From Lientehia hominis (GTDB lineage Bacteria > Bacillota > Clostridia > Lachnospirales > Lachnospiraceae): a DNA stretch of 64,000 nucleotides. Below, in pieces: positions 16,148 to 25,191 of the stretch; the first letter of the stretch is position 1, and each line of letters starts with the position of its first letter. The position numbers were made by a program, and so were the translations under genes. The notes under the pieces were generated by a model. The model worked only from the letters and a program-made list of their open reading frames with translations, was not told the origin of the DNA and searched no databases. Location of the stretch: assembly GCF_021044755.1 (NCBI RefSeq), contig NZ_JAJNOR010000001.1, positions 975,848-1,039,847 of the forward strand, read 5' to 3'.

Positions 16148-16272
16148 GAAATATCCCGTTCCTTTCCCGGAAAGTGCCCTCAGCCCCTTCCATTTCTTTT
16201 ATTATATCATGTAACTTCAAACATGGGAAAGGGGGAAAAGAAAACTTTGTATACCTTCAAATCCCATGCACA

Positions 16273-16302
16273 TAAAAGACGCCGCGGTATAGAGACCGCG
16301 GC
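16273..16302 (-). terminator. Terminator after the FGGY kinase
   Basis: GCCGCGGT and ACCGCGGC form the stem on the minus strand, followed by GTCTTTT. It lies 14 bases past the kinase stop and ends the first sugar operon. Confidence 0.75.
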
Positions 16303-16315
16303 ATCTTTCTCAATT

Positions 16316-17860
16316 TTATAGTGTCTGATAAAGCTCTTTTACTGTTTCACGGATCAGGCAATACTTCTCATACTTCTCCTGATAATCATTTTCCAGAACA
16401 TATTCTCTTGCTGTCCTTACAAATACCTCCGCGGCTTCTTCATAATTTTTATAAGCCCCGTCGGCCACCGCGCAGATCATGGCCAGTCCTGTGATGCCCG
16501 CGTCCGGATTGTCCAGGATATGAATGGGCCGGCGCAACACGTCGGCTTTCATCTGCATGAACAAAGGAGATTTGGAGCATCCTCCGGAAGCCACTATTTT
16601 ATGGATGGGAAGCCTCACCTTTTGGAGCGTGTCAAAGCAGGTCCTGGATTCGAAGCAGAGCCCTTCCAAAAGCGCCCGGTACATCTGCGCCCGGCCCGTG
16701 TTCACATCCAGCCCGAGAAACACTCCCAGAGCCTGATTTGACGCGTCCATGCTCTTTACCCTGGAAAGATAAGGAAGAAAGTACACATCCCCTGAATCCG
16801 GCGCACAGTTCTCATTTGCCAGATCATAGATGCTCTTTCCCGCACTCTTTGGTTTCACCGGGACCTCTTTCCCGCCGCCCGTTCCTGAGGACAGCCCGCT
16901 TTTCCCCGCCTTAAAATCCGCGCCAAACTCGCTCACAAACCACCGTATGCTGGTGCCATGGGACAGCTGTCCAACCGGAATGATATACTGTCCCGGCTGG
17001 ATATAAGGCTCAAAGCAAAGCTGATTTTCATAGAATGAATCATTAAAATTTTCTTTATGTATGATCAGATTGATACTTTCCGTGGATCCCTCGCCGGCCA
17101 TGATATCGCCTGGATTCACGGCGCCTGATCCCAAAAGAGCGCTGCACTGATCATGGCAGCCCAAAACTATCTTCAGATCATATGGAAGCCCGGTTTCCTC
17201 CGCCAGCTCCTTCCGTATCTTTCCAACTGTCGCGCCTGTGAATGCCACCGGGGAGAACTTCTCCACGGGCACCCCGAATTTCTCCCCGATCTCCCGGGAC
17301 CAGTCCAGGTTTCCAGCGTCAAACAGCATGGTCCTGGAGGCGCTGGACTGGTCGATCACCTTCTGCCCGGTCAGCATATATGTGATATAATCACCGAACA
17401 TAAAATAATGAGCGGTCTTTTCCACGATTTCCGGCTGATGCTCTTTCAGCCAGATACAGCGGTTTAAGGTATACATCGGATTCACCGGCACACCGGTCAG
17501 TCCATGGAGATACCTGTCATTCATTCTGCCGCGGATATATTCCGTCGTTTCCGGTCCCCTCTGGTCCAGATAAGTGATCCCATTCCGGAGGACTCCGCCG
17601 TCCTTATCTACCATGACCACGGCTTCCCCAATCGAGGATACCGCGAGCATGCGTATCTCAACCTCCGGAGACACGGCTTCTGCCAGTGTCTCCTTTACCG
17701 CATTCCACACAGTGGCCGGATTCAGCTCCACCATTCCAGGCTCCGGGCTCTCAAAGCCATATTCTCTGCGGGCTATGGCAAGTATCTTCCCATTCCGGTC
17801 CACCAGAGCCGCTTTGCAGCCGGAGGTCCCCACATCAAGCCCAATATAAACCGCTTTCAT
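16316..17860 (-). CDS. FGGY family carbohydrate kinase
   Basis: The 514-residue enzyme has the actin-like phosphate-binding loop GLDVGTSGCKAALVD at residues 7-21, and a C-terminal ATP site in ASGGCSKSPLFMQM. FGGY kinases phosphorylate pentuloses, polyols and related sugars; xylulokinase is the closest group in feel, but substrate is not certain. It starts two bases after the aldolase gene ends and is the last gene of the operon. Neighbouring the aldolase, its product is likely a ketose phosphate that the aldolase splits. Confidence 0.92.
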   Translation of the reverse strand: MKAVYIGLDVGTSGCKAALVDRNGKILAIARREYGFESPEPGMVELNPATVWNAVKETLAEAVSPEVEIRMLAVSSIGEAVVMVDKDGGVLRNGITYLDQRGPETTEYIRGRMNDRYLHGLTGVPVNPMYTLNRCIWLKEHQPEIVEKTAHYFMFGDYITYMLTGQKVIDQSSASRTMLFDAGNLDWSREIGEKFGVPVEKFSPVAFTGATVGKIRKELAEETGLPYDLKIVLGCHDQCSALLGSGAVNPGDIMAGEGSTESINLIIHKENFNDSFYENQLCFEPYIQPGQYIIPVGQLSHGTSIRWFVSEFGADFKAGKSGLSSGTGGGKEVPVKPKSAGKSIYDLANENCAPDSGDVYFLPYLSRVKSMDASNQALGVFLGLDVNTGRAQMYRALLEGLCFESRTCFDTLQKVRLPIHKIVASGGCSKSPLFMQMKADVLRRPIHILDNPDAGITGLAMICAVADGAYKNYEEAAEVFVRTAREYVLENDYQEKYEKYCLIRETVKELYQTL

Positions 17861-17862
17861 AC

Positions 17863-18708
17863 TTATATCCGAAACTGTGTCAGGATATCCAGCTTCTGCT
17901 CCGCCACTTTTTCCACTGCTGTCCTTGCGGTCTCCAGCGCGTCCGCGATATCGCAGCGGGCTCCGTGTTCTTTGTAGAACGCATAGAGCGCCTCGTTGTA
18001 GGCAATAAAGAAGTCGGTTCCGACGTTCAGCTTTGCAATTCCCATGCGGACCATTTCCGTTACGTCCTCATCCGGTGTCCCGGAGCCTCCGTGTACGACG
18101 ATGGGGCAGGATACTGTATCGATCAGCTCCTTCAGCAGATCAAAGTTGATCTTAGGGGTATACTTATACACGCCGTGAGCCGTTCCAATGGACACAGCCA
18201 GGCAGTCGATTCCGGTATCCTTTACAAACCGTCTCGCGATCTCCGGATCTGTATAGCCCAGGGCGATTTCTTCCGGCGTTCTGTCCGCGTCGGAAATGGT
18301 GCCCAGCTCCGCCTCCACAGAGATTCCCCTGGCATGTGCTGCCTCTACCACCCGGCAGGTTTCCTTCACATTATAGTCATAATCCTCGGAGGCCAGGTCA
18401 ATCATCACTCCGCTGTATCCCGCGTCGATGCAGAGCTTCGCCTGCTCATAGGAGCGTCCGTGATCCAGGCCCATTGCAATTTTTACCTTAGAATGGGTGG
18501 AAGCCACCTCAGCGATGGCGCGCATGTAATCCGCCCCGGCAAAGTCCACGTGCTTGTGATACGTCTGTACGATGATCGGAGCGTCTTTCCGGCTGGCCGC
18601 CGACACCAGTGCCTGCAGAATCTCCAGATTCAAAGCATTGAACGCTCCTATTGTGATCTTGTGCTCCTTTGCGTAGTTCAACAGTTCTACATAATTTGAA
18701 AGTGCCAT
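17863..18708 (-). CDS. Class II fructose-bisphosphate-type aldolase
   Basis: With the start at 18708 (GAAAGGA seven bases upstream) the protein is 281 residues, usual for the class II zinc aldolases that include tagatose- and fructose-bisphosphate enzymes. The ligands are His83 in GLDHG, His178 in GTAHG and His206 in VHGGSG; Asp82 would be the proton donor and Glu134 sits in VEAELG. The phosphate-binding KLNVGTD is intact. It would cleave the kinase product to dihydroxyacetone phosphate and an aldehyde. The open frame reaches 18777, overlapping the upstream gene, but has no binding site there. Confidence 0.92.
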   Translation of the reverse strand: MALSNYVELLNYAKEHKITIGAFNALNLEILQALVSAASRKDAPIIVQTYHKHVDFAGADYMRAIAEVASTHSKVKIAMGLDHGRSYEQAKLCIDAGYSGVMIDLASEDYDYNVKETCRVVEAAHARGISVEAELGTISDADRTPEEIALGYTDPEIARRFVKDTGIDCLAVSIGTAHGVYKYTPKINFDLLKELIDTVSCPIVVHGGSGTPDEDVTEMVRMGIAKLNVGTDFFIAYNEALYAFYKEHGARCDIADALETARTAVEKVAEQKLDILTQFRI

Positions 18709-18766
18709 TTTGAATTCCTTTCTCTGCCTTCTGAAGCAGACCTTTTCAAGTTCATGAATATTTGTC

Positions 18767-19264
18767 TTACAGGACAATCTCTATGTAATCCTCTTCCGGG
18801 AAATCACATACAATGCAGTCATTTCCATATACCCGCTCCGGCATCACGATCATCAGATGAAGCACGTCGTTGTGGAGAGGGTACGGGGACAGATGCCATA
18901 CGCCTGTATTTAGTTTGACCAAAGTTCCCTTCGGCACGATAAACGCCTCTGTCTTTTCCGGCGTGATTATGTGTTTGGAGGGCGGTGCCACATGCATCAC
19001 GGCATCGTCGTCCACAAAGAAGATTCCTTCTCCTGTCCAGTTATGGTATTCGGCCGCCTTGACCACCATTTTTTCCGGTCTGTTCACCGTCAGCGGAGAA
19101 AACGCGATCTGCTCTCTTCCGCTGACCGACATGGTCACCGGATCCGGGTAAAAGGCACTTTCTCCTCCGTCAAAACAATTTCCCGAAGGCTCCAGCATAC
19201 TGGCAAAGCTGCCGTATGGACGGAAACCCTCCACTGTGAGGGGTTTTGCTTGAATCGTCCTCAT
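18767..19264 (-). CDS. Ureidoglycolate lyase (AllA)-like cupin protein
   Basis: This 165-residue protein resembles the AllA cupin family: N-terminal EGFRPYGSFA, and later YHNWTGEG, VPKGT and GVWHLSPYPL, with a His-containing barrel. Nothing else in the window suggests purine or allantoin use, and the gene sits between a sugar permease and an aldolase. So it more likely handles a sugar-derived acid or acts as a mutarotase or isomerase. That is inference from position. The start is preceded by GAAAGGAGAAACG. Confidence 0.65.
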   Translation of the reverse strand: MRTIQAKPLTVEGFRPYGSFASMLEPSGNCFDGGESAFYPDPVTMSVSGREQIAFSPLTVNRPEKMVVKAAEYHNWTGEGIFFVDDDAVMHVAPPSKHIITPEKTEAFIVPKGTLVKLNTGVWHLSPYPLHNDVLHLMIVMPERVYGNDCIVCDFPEEDYIEIVL

Positions 19265-19286
19265 CGTTTCTCCTTTCTTCCTGCTG

Positions 19287-20270
19287 TTATTTGGATTTTC
19301 CTTTTTCCTTCCTCATGACGTCAAAGAACACGGCCGCCAGGATGATACATCCTTTTGTGATATTCTGCACATACCAGGGCACCTGCAGCATACTCATACC
19401 GTTTGCGAGAACGCCAAGCACGATGGCGCCGAGCAGGGTGCTGCCGATTCTTCCTTCACCGCCCAGGTAGCTGATGCCGCCCAGGTAACAGGCCGCTACC
19501 GCGTCAAACTCCATTGCATTGCCGGTGGTGGGCTGTCCCGTCGTGATTCGGGAACATGAGATGATCCCGCAGACAGCAGCCAGAAAGCCGGAGATAGAGT
19601 ACACGATCCAGGTTACTTTCCTGATCTTGATGCCGGTGAAGCGGGCCGCCTCCCGGTTTCCGCCGATAGCGTAAACACAGCGCCCGAATTTTGACTTGCC
19701 GAGCAGAAGGAACATGACAACAAAGATGACCAGCAGGTAGATCACAGGCAGAGGAATGACGTTGAACAGATACCCGTTGCCCAGCTGGCCGAACGCAGGA
19801 TCCACATTGATCATATTTCCTCTTGTGATGACGTAGCAGCCGCCGCGGCCGATCAGCTGAGTGGCCAGAGTGACCACAAAGGGAGGCAGGGATGTATTCG
19901 CCAGCAACGCTCCGTTGAAGACGCCGAACAGAGAGCCGGCAGCCAAAGCGCCGAGGATGGCCGCCCAGAACGGAAGGCCCACGCTGGACAGCAGCCATGC
20001 ACAGAAACAAGACGTGAATCCGATGACAGAGCCCTGCGAAAGGTCAATCCCGTTGATGATGATGCAGAGTGTCATACCAAAACCGATAATACCGGTAATG
20101 GAAATCGACCGCATGATATTAAACAGGTTCTTTACCTGCAGGAAGTTCGGCTGCAGGATGGAAATAATGATACACATGGCGATCAGACCGATCAACATGC
20201 CAATGTTGTTATTGAGATACTGTTTCACCGGATTTGTCTTCTTCACAGAAACAGCTTTTGCTTCACTCAT
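19287..20270 (-). CDS. Sugar ABC transporter permease (RbsC type)
   Basis: The 327-residue membrane protein has about ten hydrophobic segments. It carries the conserved INGIDLSQGSVIGF, GGNREAARFTGI and GGISYLGGEGRIGSTLLG motifs of RbsC/XylH-type permeases, which form a homodimeric channel. It overlaps the ATPase gene by four bases (ATGA), so the subunits are translationally coupled. It belongs to the operon running from the binding protein at 22925 to the kinase at 16316. Confidence 0.93.
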   Translation of the reverse strand: MSEAKAVSVKKTNPVKQYLNNNIGMLIGLIAMCIIISILQPNFLQVKNLFNIMRSISITGIIGFGMTLCIIINGIDLSQGSVIGFTSCFCAWLLSSVGLPFWAAILGALAAGSLFGVFNGALLANTSLPPFVVTLATQLIGRGGCYVITRGNMINVDPAFGQLGNGYLFNVIPLPVIYLLVIFVVMFLLLGKSKFGRCVYAIGGNREAARFTGIKIRKVTWIVYSISGFLAAVCGIISCSRITTGQPTTGNAMEFDAVAACYLGGISYLGGEGRIGSTLLGAIVLGVLANGMSMLQVPWYVQNITKGCIILAAVFFDVMRKEKGKSK

Positions 20271-21763
20271 GATTCAATTCCTCCTATCGCATACTGCATA
20301 ATGGTCTGCTCCGTGATCTCATCCCTTGCGATCTCTCCGGTGATCTTTCCCTCCCGCAGCACATAAATACGGTCACAGAGATTCATAACCTCCGGCATTT
20401 CCGAAGAAATCAGGATAACGCCTACGCCCATTTCTACAATCTCATATATCAATTTATAAATTTCCTGTTTCGCACCAACGTCAATTCCTCTTGTGGGCTC
20501 ATCCAGGATCAGTACCTTGGGGTTTGTAACAAGCCATTTTGCCAAAACCACCTTCTGCTGATTTCCGCCGGACAGATTGACTACCTTGGCGTCATAGGAC
20601 GGCGTCTTTATTCTGAGACGTTTCCCAATGTTCTCAATAGTCTCGTCGTTCAGCTTCTTATCCAGCTTGATCCCTTTGATGATCCTGCTCAGAATCGGAA
20701 GGGTGATATTGAATCCAACTGTCTGTTTCAGAATCAATCCTTCATATTTCCGGTCCTCCGGCGCCAATACGATCCCTTCCTGGGTGGCTTCCGTCGGATT
20801 ATTGATCACGATCTTTTTTCCGTCCAGGATCACCGATTCCTTGGTGCTCTTATCGATTCCAAGAAGAGCCCGCATAAGCTCGGAGCGTCCTGCTCCCATC
20901 AATCCGTAAAAGCCCAGAACCTCTCCTTTTCTCAGCTTGAAGCTCGCGTCAAATACCCGGTCGGAATTTATATGGTTCGCTTCCAGGAGCATTTCTCCGG
21001 GATTCGTCTTATGAGGCGGATAAACGTTCTGGATGTCACGCCCGACCATCATATTGATCAGCTCCTCGTACGGCAGCTCCTTCGTGACCCTGGTGCCGAT
21101 ATATTGGCCGTCCCGCATGACCGTGATCCGGTCGCAGATTTCAAAGATCTCATTTAGTTTATGGGAGATAAAGATGATGGTAACGCCCTTCTTTTTCAGC
21201 ATCCGCATGATATCCATCAGACGCTCCACTTCCGCCGTGGCCAAAGAAGCCGTAGGTTCATCCATCACCAGGATCTTTATCTCCTCTGACAGGGACCGGC
21301 ATATCTCTACCATCTGCTGCTGTGCCACGCTCAGCCTGGAAACGGGCGTATCCGGCTGAAGCTCATCCATGCCGATTAGCTTGAGGAGTTTTGCCGTTTC
21401 CTCCATCATGCCGGAATCATCCACAAAATATTTGCTTTTGGACGGAAACTTCCCCATAAAAATATTCTCGGCCACCGTCATATTCTTGGCGAGACTCAGC
21501 TCCTGATGGATCACGCTGATGCCATGCGCCCTTGCCGTTATGACATTGTCCATCTTCACAGGCTTTCCATCAATGAATATCTCCCCGCCGTCCGGCTGGT
21601 AGATGCCCGCGAGGATTTTGATCAGGGTGGACTTTCCGGCGCCGTTCTCACCGATAAGGGCGTGTATTTCTCCCTTCTCCACCTCAAAGTGAATGTCGTC
21701 AAGCGCCTTCACACCGGGGAAGACCTTGTTGACGCCCACCATTCTCAATGCAAGTTCACTCAT
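20267..21763 (-). CDS. Sugar ABC transporter ATP-binding protein (RbsA type)
   Basis: The 498-residue protein has two fused ATPase domains. The first has Walker A GENGAGKST, signature LSVAQQQMVEIC and Walker B ILVMDEPTASL. The second has a degenerate Walker A (GLMGAGRSELMRA) but an intact LSGGNQQKVVLAKWL and LILDEPTRGIDVG. This asymmetry is normal for RbsA/XylG/MglA proteins. It lies between the binding protein, 103 bases away across a hairpin, and the permease. Confidence 0.95.
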   Translation of the reverse strand: MSELALRMVGVNKVFPGVKALDDIHFEVEKGEIHALIGENGAGKSTLIKILAGIYQPDGGEIFIDGKPVKMDNVITARAHGISVIHQELSLAKNMTVAENIFMGKFPSKSKYFVDDSGMMEETAKLLKLIGMDELQPDTPVSRLSVAQQQMVEICRSLSEEIKILVMDEPTASLATAEVERLMDIMRMLKKKGVTIIFISHKLNEIFEICDRITVMRDGQYIGTRVTKELPYEELINMMVGRDIQNVYPPHKTNPGEMLLEANHINSDRVFDASFKLRKGEVLGFYGLMGAGRSELMRALLGIDKSTKESVILDGKKIVINNPTEATQEGIVLAPEDRKYEGLILKQTVGFNITLPILSRIIKGIKLDKKLNDETIENIGKRLRIKTPSYDAKVVNLSGGNQQKVVLAKWLVTNPKVLILDEPTRGIDVGAKQEIYKLIYEIVEMGVGVILISSEMPEVMNLCDRIYVLREGKITGEIARDEITEQTIMQYAIGGIES

Positions 21764-21790
21764 TTCGCTTACCCCTTCATCGAATAAATT

Positions 21791-21819
21791 CAGGGCGGAA
21801 TGCCAAGCATCCCGCCCTG
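21791..21819 (-). promoter_or_regulatory. Intercistronic hairpin between binding protein and ATPase
   Basis: CAGGGCGG and CCGCCCTG form a strong stem in the 103-base gap, without a clear T-tract. Such hairpins protect the upstream message end or cause partial termination, allowing more binding protein than transporter. Confidence 0.65.
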
Positions 21820-21866
21820 CTGTTTGATTGATTTGTTACACTGCTGCACGTGAGGTCTGCGGAATT

Positions 21867-22925
21867 TTAGAATCCTTCGTATGTACTGGCGTTGTCCTTA
21901 TTTACTTCCTTGCAGTCCAGATTTTCCAACTTCTCAACATCCTTGCCGTTCAGATAATCCAACGCGTTCTTTACGCTGTGGATACCCAGATCTTTGGGGA
22001 GCTGTGCCGCTGTCGCGAGCAGATAACCGGATTCAATCAGTTCAACCGCGTTGGTCGTGCCGTCTACGCTAGTAACTTTTACATCGCCGGGCTGATATCC
22101 GTTGGACTGCAGCGCGGAGCAGATGCCGATCGCAAACACGTCGCCGGTGGTGAACACGCCTGACAGGTCAGGATTTGCCTGACAGATATTCTCCATAAGC
22201 GTAAGAGCTTCCTCTGTGGTAGCGTTCTGTACGATCTCTTCCTGTACGATTTCTACATCGGGGAATTCTTTTTCGATCAGGTCATACAGAGCCTGTTTCC
22301 TGTCGTTTACTGCTTCGCTTCCGGTAGTGGTGATAGTCGCGATCTTTCCTTTTCCGCCGATGCCTTCCAGAAGCGCGCGCCCTGCGATCTCGCCTGCGCT
22401 GTAGTTATTGGAAACAACAGTGGAGACAACCGCGTCTGTCTCGCCTGCAGGAGTATCCATACATACTACAGGAACGCCTGCTTTTGCAGCTTCTTCCAAA
22501 GCCGGGATGATGGCGTTGGAATCGATGGGGATACAGATGATGGCTTTACATCCCTGAGATACCAGATCGGCTATCTGGTCCATCTGCTTCTGGGAATCGC
22601 CGGAAGCATCTGTCACGACTACGGAAGCCGTAGGGTCATACTGTTTCACGCCTTCTTCCACGCCAGACACACATGTCGCATAGAAAGAGTTCTGGGCATT
22701 AGGTACGGCACATCCGTATTTTCCGCCCTCACTGCCGCCTTCTGACTTGGCAGCCGTAGTCTCGTCAGCCTTGGCCGCGGTAGTCGTCTCATCCTTTTTG
22801 GCTTCTGTCGTCTTCTCTTCCTTCTTGGCAGCCGTAGTCTCATCCGCTTTCTTGCTCCCGCAGCCGGCCAATACAGATGCGACCATAGCCAGACACATCA
22901 GTAAACACAAAACCTTTTTCTTCAT
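21867..22925 (-). CDS. Sugar ABC transporter substrate-binding lipoprotein
   Basis: The start at 22925 follows AAAGGAGGG and gives a lipoprotein signal (MKKKVLCLLMCLAMVASVLA, Cys next), then a Thr/Lys/Glu/Asp-rich linker of about 45 residues. The mature part is a type I periplasmic-binding fold of the RbsB family, with KYGCAVPNAQNSFY, AIICIPIDSNAI, VVCMDTPAG and TSVDGTTNAVELI. It would sit on the outside of the membrane and deliver a pentose or hexose to the adjacent permease. The long open frame to 23036 runs through its promoter and is not coding. Confidence 0.93.
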   Translation of the reverse strand: MKKKVLCLLMCLAMVASVLAGCGSKKADETTAAKKEEKTTEAKKDETTTAAKADETTAAKSEGGSEGGKYGCAVPNAQNSFYATCVSGVEEGVKQYDPTASVVVTDASGDSQKQMDQIADLVSQGCKAIICIPIDSNAIIPALEEAAKAGVPVVCMDTPAGETDAVVSTVVSNNYSAGEIAGRALLEGIGGKGKIATITTTGSEAVNDRKQALYDLIEKEFPDVEIVQEEIVQNATTEEALTLMENICQANPDLSGVFTTGDVFAIGICSALQSNGYQPGDVKVTSVDGTTNAVELIESGYLLATAAQLPKDLGIHSVKNALDYLNGKDVEKLENLDCKEVNKDNASTYEGF

Positions 22926-23020
22926 GAAAATACCCTCCTTTTTACATTTCTTGTCGTTTTCATGACAACGAACAAAACCAAACACTTTGCACATAAAGCT
23001 TGCTTTAATGTTCAACTTTG

Positions 23021-23065
23021 TTGTATTTACATACAAACAATATCATATTTCTTGTCCTGATGCAA
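23021..23065 (-). promoter_or_regulatory. Promoter and AraR-like operator of the first sugar operon
   Basis: TTGCAT (23060-23065) and TATTGT (23037-23042) are 17 bases apart on the minus strand. The inverted repeat TTGTAT-GTAA-ATACAA (23021-23036) follows the -10 directly. Its TGTAAATACAA part matches the box at 37098-37109, which holds the same place relative to an identical TATTGT -10. Confidence 0.75.
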
Positions 23066-23152
23066 CACTTTTGCACAAGAAAATTGTTGGTTTTATTATT
23101 TTTTTATATTATTTCAAACATATCCAAACACATACAAACATCTGCAAACTTG

Positions 23153-24370
23153 TCAGAATTGTTTGCCCGGATATCCAAAGTGCTTCAGCATCACGATGTC
23201 CGCATTATCGCTGGGATTCGCGACCATTACACCCCTCTTTGCCGCCGGCTCCGATACAAAATATTCGTCGCAGGTCAGCTGATCATAACGGATACAGGCA
23301 GGCGTCTCAATGGGAAGCCCGTCTATGGTCCCGTTCCCCTGCATCATGATAAATCCATAGGCTCCTTCGTCCTGAATCATGACCGAGGCCCCCGGCTTTA
23401 CGACAAGGCGCTTTGCACAGAACTCTTTTGATCCATATACGATCCACTCCTCATAATATCCCTTTTCTTCCATAGCTCCCACATCTCCCGCCGGAACCGG
23501 CTCATGATAATGATGCTCTTTAAAATCCAGGTCTGTATTGGCCTCCCAATCCAGACAGCTGATCAGATAATCCCAATCACCTTTTTTGTCGGCCGGGACT
23601 TTGTCCCAGAGCATAAAATCATCCGCTGCCAGATCATTATTCAGGTTCTGCATGAAGATGGAACAGTCGCTCATATACTGAGGCTCATATGTCACCAGAG
23701 AACCGGGAGCATGAAGGATACCGGCGGGCACATCCCACCCGGTGCCCAGCTTAAGCTTATAAGCTCTGGAAAGCTCCAGAATACCGTTGTCTTCACAGTC
23801 CCATTTCTCCAGATAAGCTTTAAGCTCTGCTCTCGTAAGGTGAGGGTCCAGTCCGAAATAAGTATACCCCGCCTTATAGTCATATGCATTCAGCTCCACC
23901 GGATAATAATATGCCTCCGGTTTTTGTGCCACCCCGACCAGAACCGCCTGTTCCTCCATCAAATGCACATGATGGTTGATGGGCACAGAGAAATCATAGA
24001 ACTTTGCAAAGAAAGTCATTTTTCCGCGTTCCTTCATGATCCTTTCTCCCAGAAGCTCGTCACCGATCAATTCCACGGCCTCTCGCAGCTGAACCTTCTC
24101 CACGCCATTCGCCGTCGGGCATACAATGAAGCTGAGTCCTTCGTCCGGCCCTGTGGTCTCACCGTTGTCCGCCATGCCTGTGGAAGCAAACCATCTCTCA
24201 CATACCGGCCCGGCCTTCAGTCCTCTGGGATACAGGTCCCTCACATCAAGCTTCATCCTCCTTCCGGCCGGCAGCGTCGTCCTCGTCACCCAGCAGGGGG
24301 CGAGGCGGAGGATTCCTCCTGTCCGTTTCATCTCCTCCTTCAGTATTTTTCTTTTTTCCTCAAGCTTCAT
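23153..24370 (-). CDS. Cupin-type protein, mannose-6-phosphate-isomerase-like
   Basis: The 405-residue protein has a first barrel region with INHHVHLMEEQ and LGTGWDVPAGILHAPGSL, and a second with KEHHYHEPVPAGDVG. This His/Glu pattern recalls type I phosphomannose isomerases and related sugar cupins, but the sequence is diverged and I cannot name a reaction. It is the last gene of the operon that begins with the zinc dehydrogenase, 23 bases after the TIM-barrel gene. Its role is probably isomerisation or epimerisation of a sugar or sugar acid. Confidence 0.6.
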   Translation of the reverse strand: MKLEEKRKILKEEMKRTGGILRLAPCWVTRTTLPAGRRMKLDVRDLYPRGLKAGPVCERWFASTGMADNGETTGPDEGLSFIVCPTANGVEKVQLREAVELIGDELLGERIMKERGKMTFFAKFYDFSVPINHHVHLMEEQAVLVGVAQKPEAYYYPVELNAYDYKAGYTYFGLDPHLTRAELKAYLEKWDCEDNGILELSRAYKLKLGTGWDVPAGILHAPGSLVTYEPQYMSDCSIFMQNLNNDLAADDFMLWDKVPADKKGDWDYLISCLDWEANTDLDFKEHHYHEPVPAGDVGAMEEKGYYEEWIVYGSKEFCAKRLVVKPGASVMIQDEGAYGFIMMQGNGTIDGLPIETPACIRYDQLTCDEYFVSEPAAKRGVMVANPSDNADIVMLKHFGYPGKQF

Positions 24371-24393
24371 ACAAACTCCTTTCTGATATCTCT

Positions 24394-25191
24394 TTACAAT
24401 TGTATCCTCTGCATGTACGCACCGTCCTGCAGCATAGTTTCATCCGGCCGGAGCACTGCCCGCGGAGATTCCTCCTCCACCGCGATCCAGCCGTCGTAAT
24501 CCGCCTCTTTCAGGCATCCGAGCAGCTCCGGAAACGGAATTATCCCTTCACCCATCGGCGTCCACAGGCCGTTCTTCCCCATATCTTTAAAATGGACATG
24601 GCAGATATGGGGCATAAAAAGGCGGAGAATCTCTTCTACGTCCATTCCGCCGTGAGCAATATGGCCGGCATCCGGGGTAAAGCCCATGCCGCTGTCTTCG
24701 AAAAACCTCTTTAAAAGCTCATAATCCTCCCTGCTGTGAAACAGGGAAAAAGGCGACGAATTAGTATGAAAAGACGAGGGATATCCTGCCTCCTCTGCCA
24801 TTTCCCCCAGCCGGGCCAGAAATTCCAGGAACTCCTTCTGTTCTCTTTCCCTTTTTTCAAAGGGTACGTCCGGAGGGATGATGGAAAAGGACATCAGGAT
24901 CCCGCCGAAAGGCGCAGCCGCATCAAAGGACAGTCTGACCGTCTCCAGGATCTCATCTTCTCCGGCCGTCCCCCAGAGGACCGGCACACCAAACGCCATA
25001 AGTCTCATGTTTCTTTTTTCAAACTCCTTTTTCAGCTCCTTCGGTTTTTTTCCATAATCCCCCAGCATAGTAGTCTCAATTTCCAGACCGACGAATCCCG
25101 CCCGGGCGCAGATATCCAATATGTGGGGGATTCTTCCCTTATATGTACCATAGGACATCTGCCACGCATAAGTCTGAGCGCCGTATTTCAT
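24394..25191 (-). CDS. Sugar phosphate isomerase/epimerase (AP-endonuclease-2-like TIM barrel)
   Basis: The 265-residue protein is a xylose-isomerase-like TIM barrel: GFVGLEIET, the helix after AAPFGG, FHTNSSPFS, FTPDAGHIAHGG, HVHFKD and the closing WIAVEEE supply the metal-binding Glu, Asp and His residues. Family members include myo-inosose dehydratase, hydroxypyruvate isomerase and several ketose epimerases. Its start overlaps the hydrolase stop by four bases (ATGA). Confidence 0.85.
   Translation of the reverse strand: MKYGAQTYAWQMSYGTYKGRIPHILDICARAGFVGLEIETTMLGDYGKKPKELKKEFEKRNMRLMAFGVPVLWGTAGEDEILETVRLSFDAAAPFGGILMSFSIIPPDVPFEKREREQKEFLEFLARLGEMAEEAGYPSSFHTNSSPFSLFHSREDYELLKRFFEDSGMGFTPDAGHIAHGGMDVEEILRLFMPHICHVHFKDMGKNGLWTPMGEGIIPFPELLGCLKEADYDGWIAVEEESPRAVLRPDETMLQDGAYMQRIQL

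Noticed and set aside
22926..23036. Upstream extension of the first substrate-binding protein
   Set aside because: It runs through the promoter and operator; the lipoprotein signal begins at 22925 behind AAAGGAGGG.
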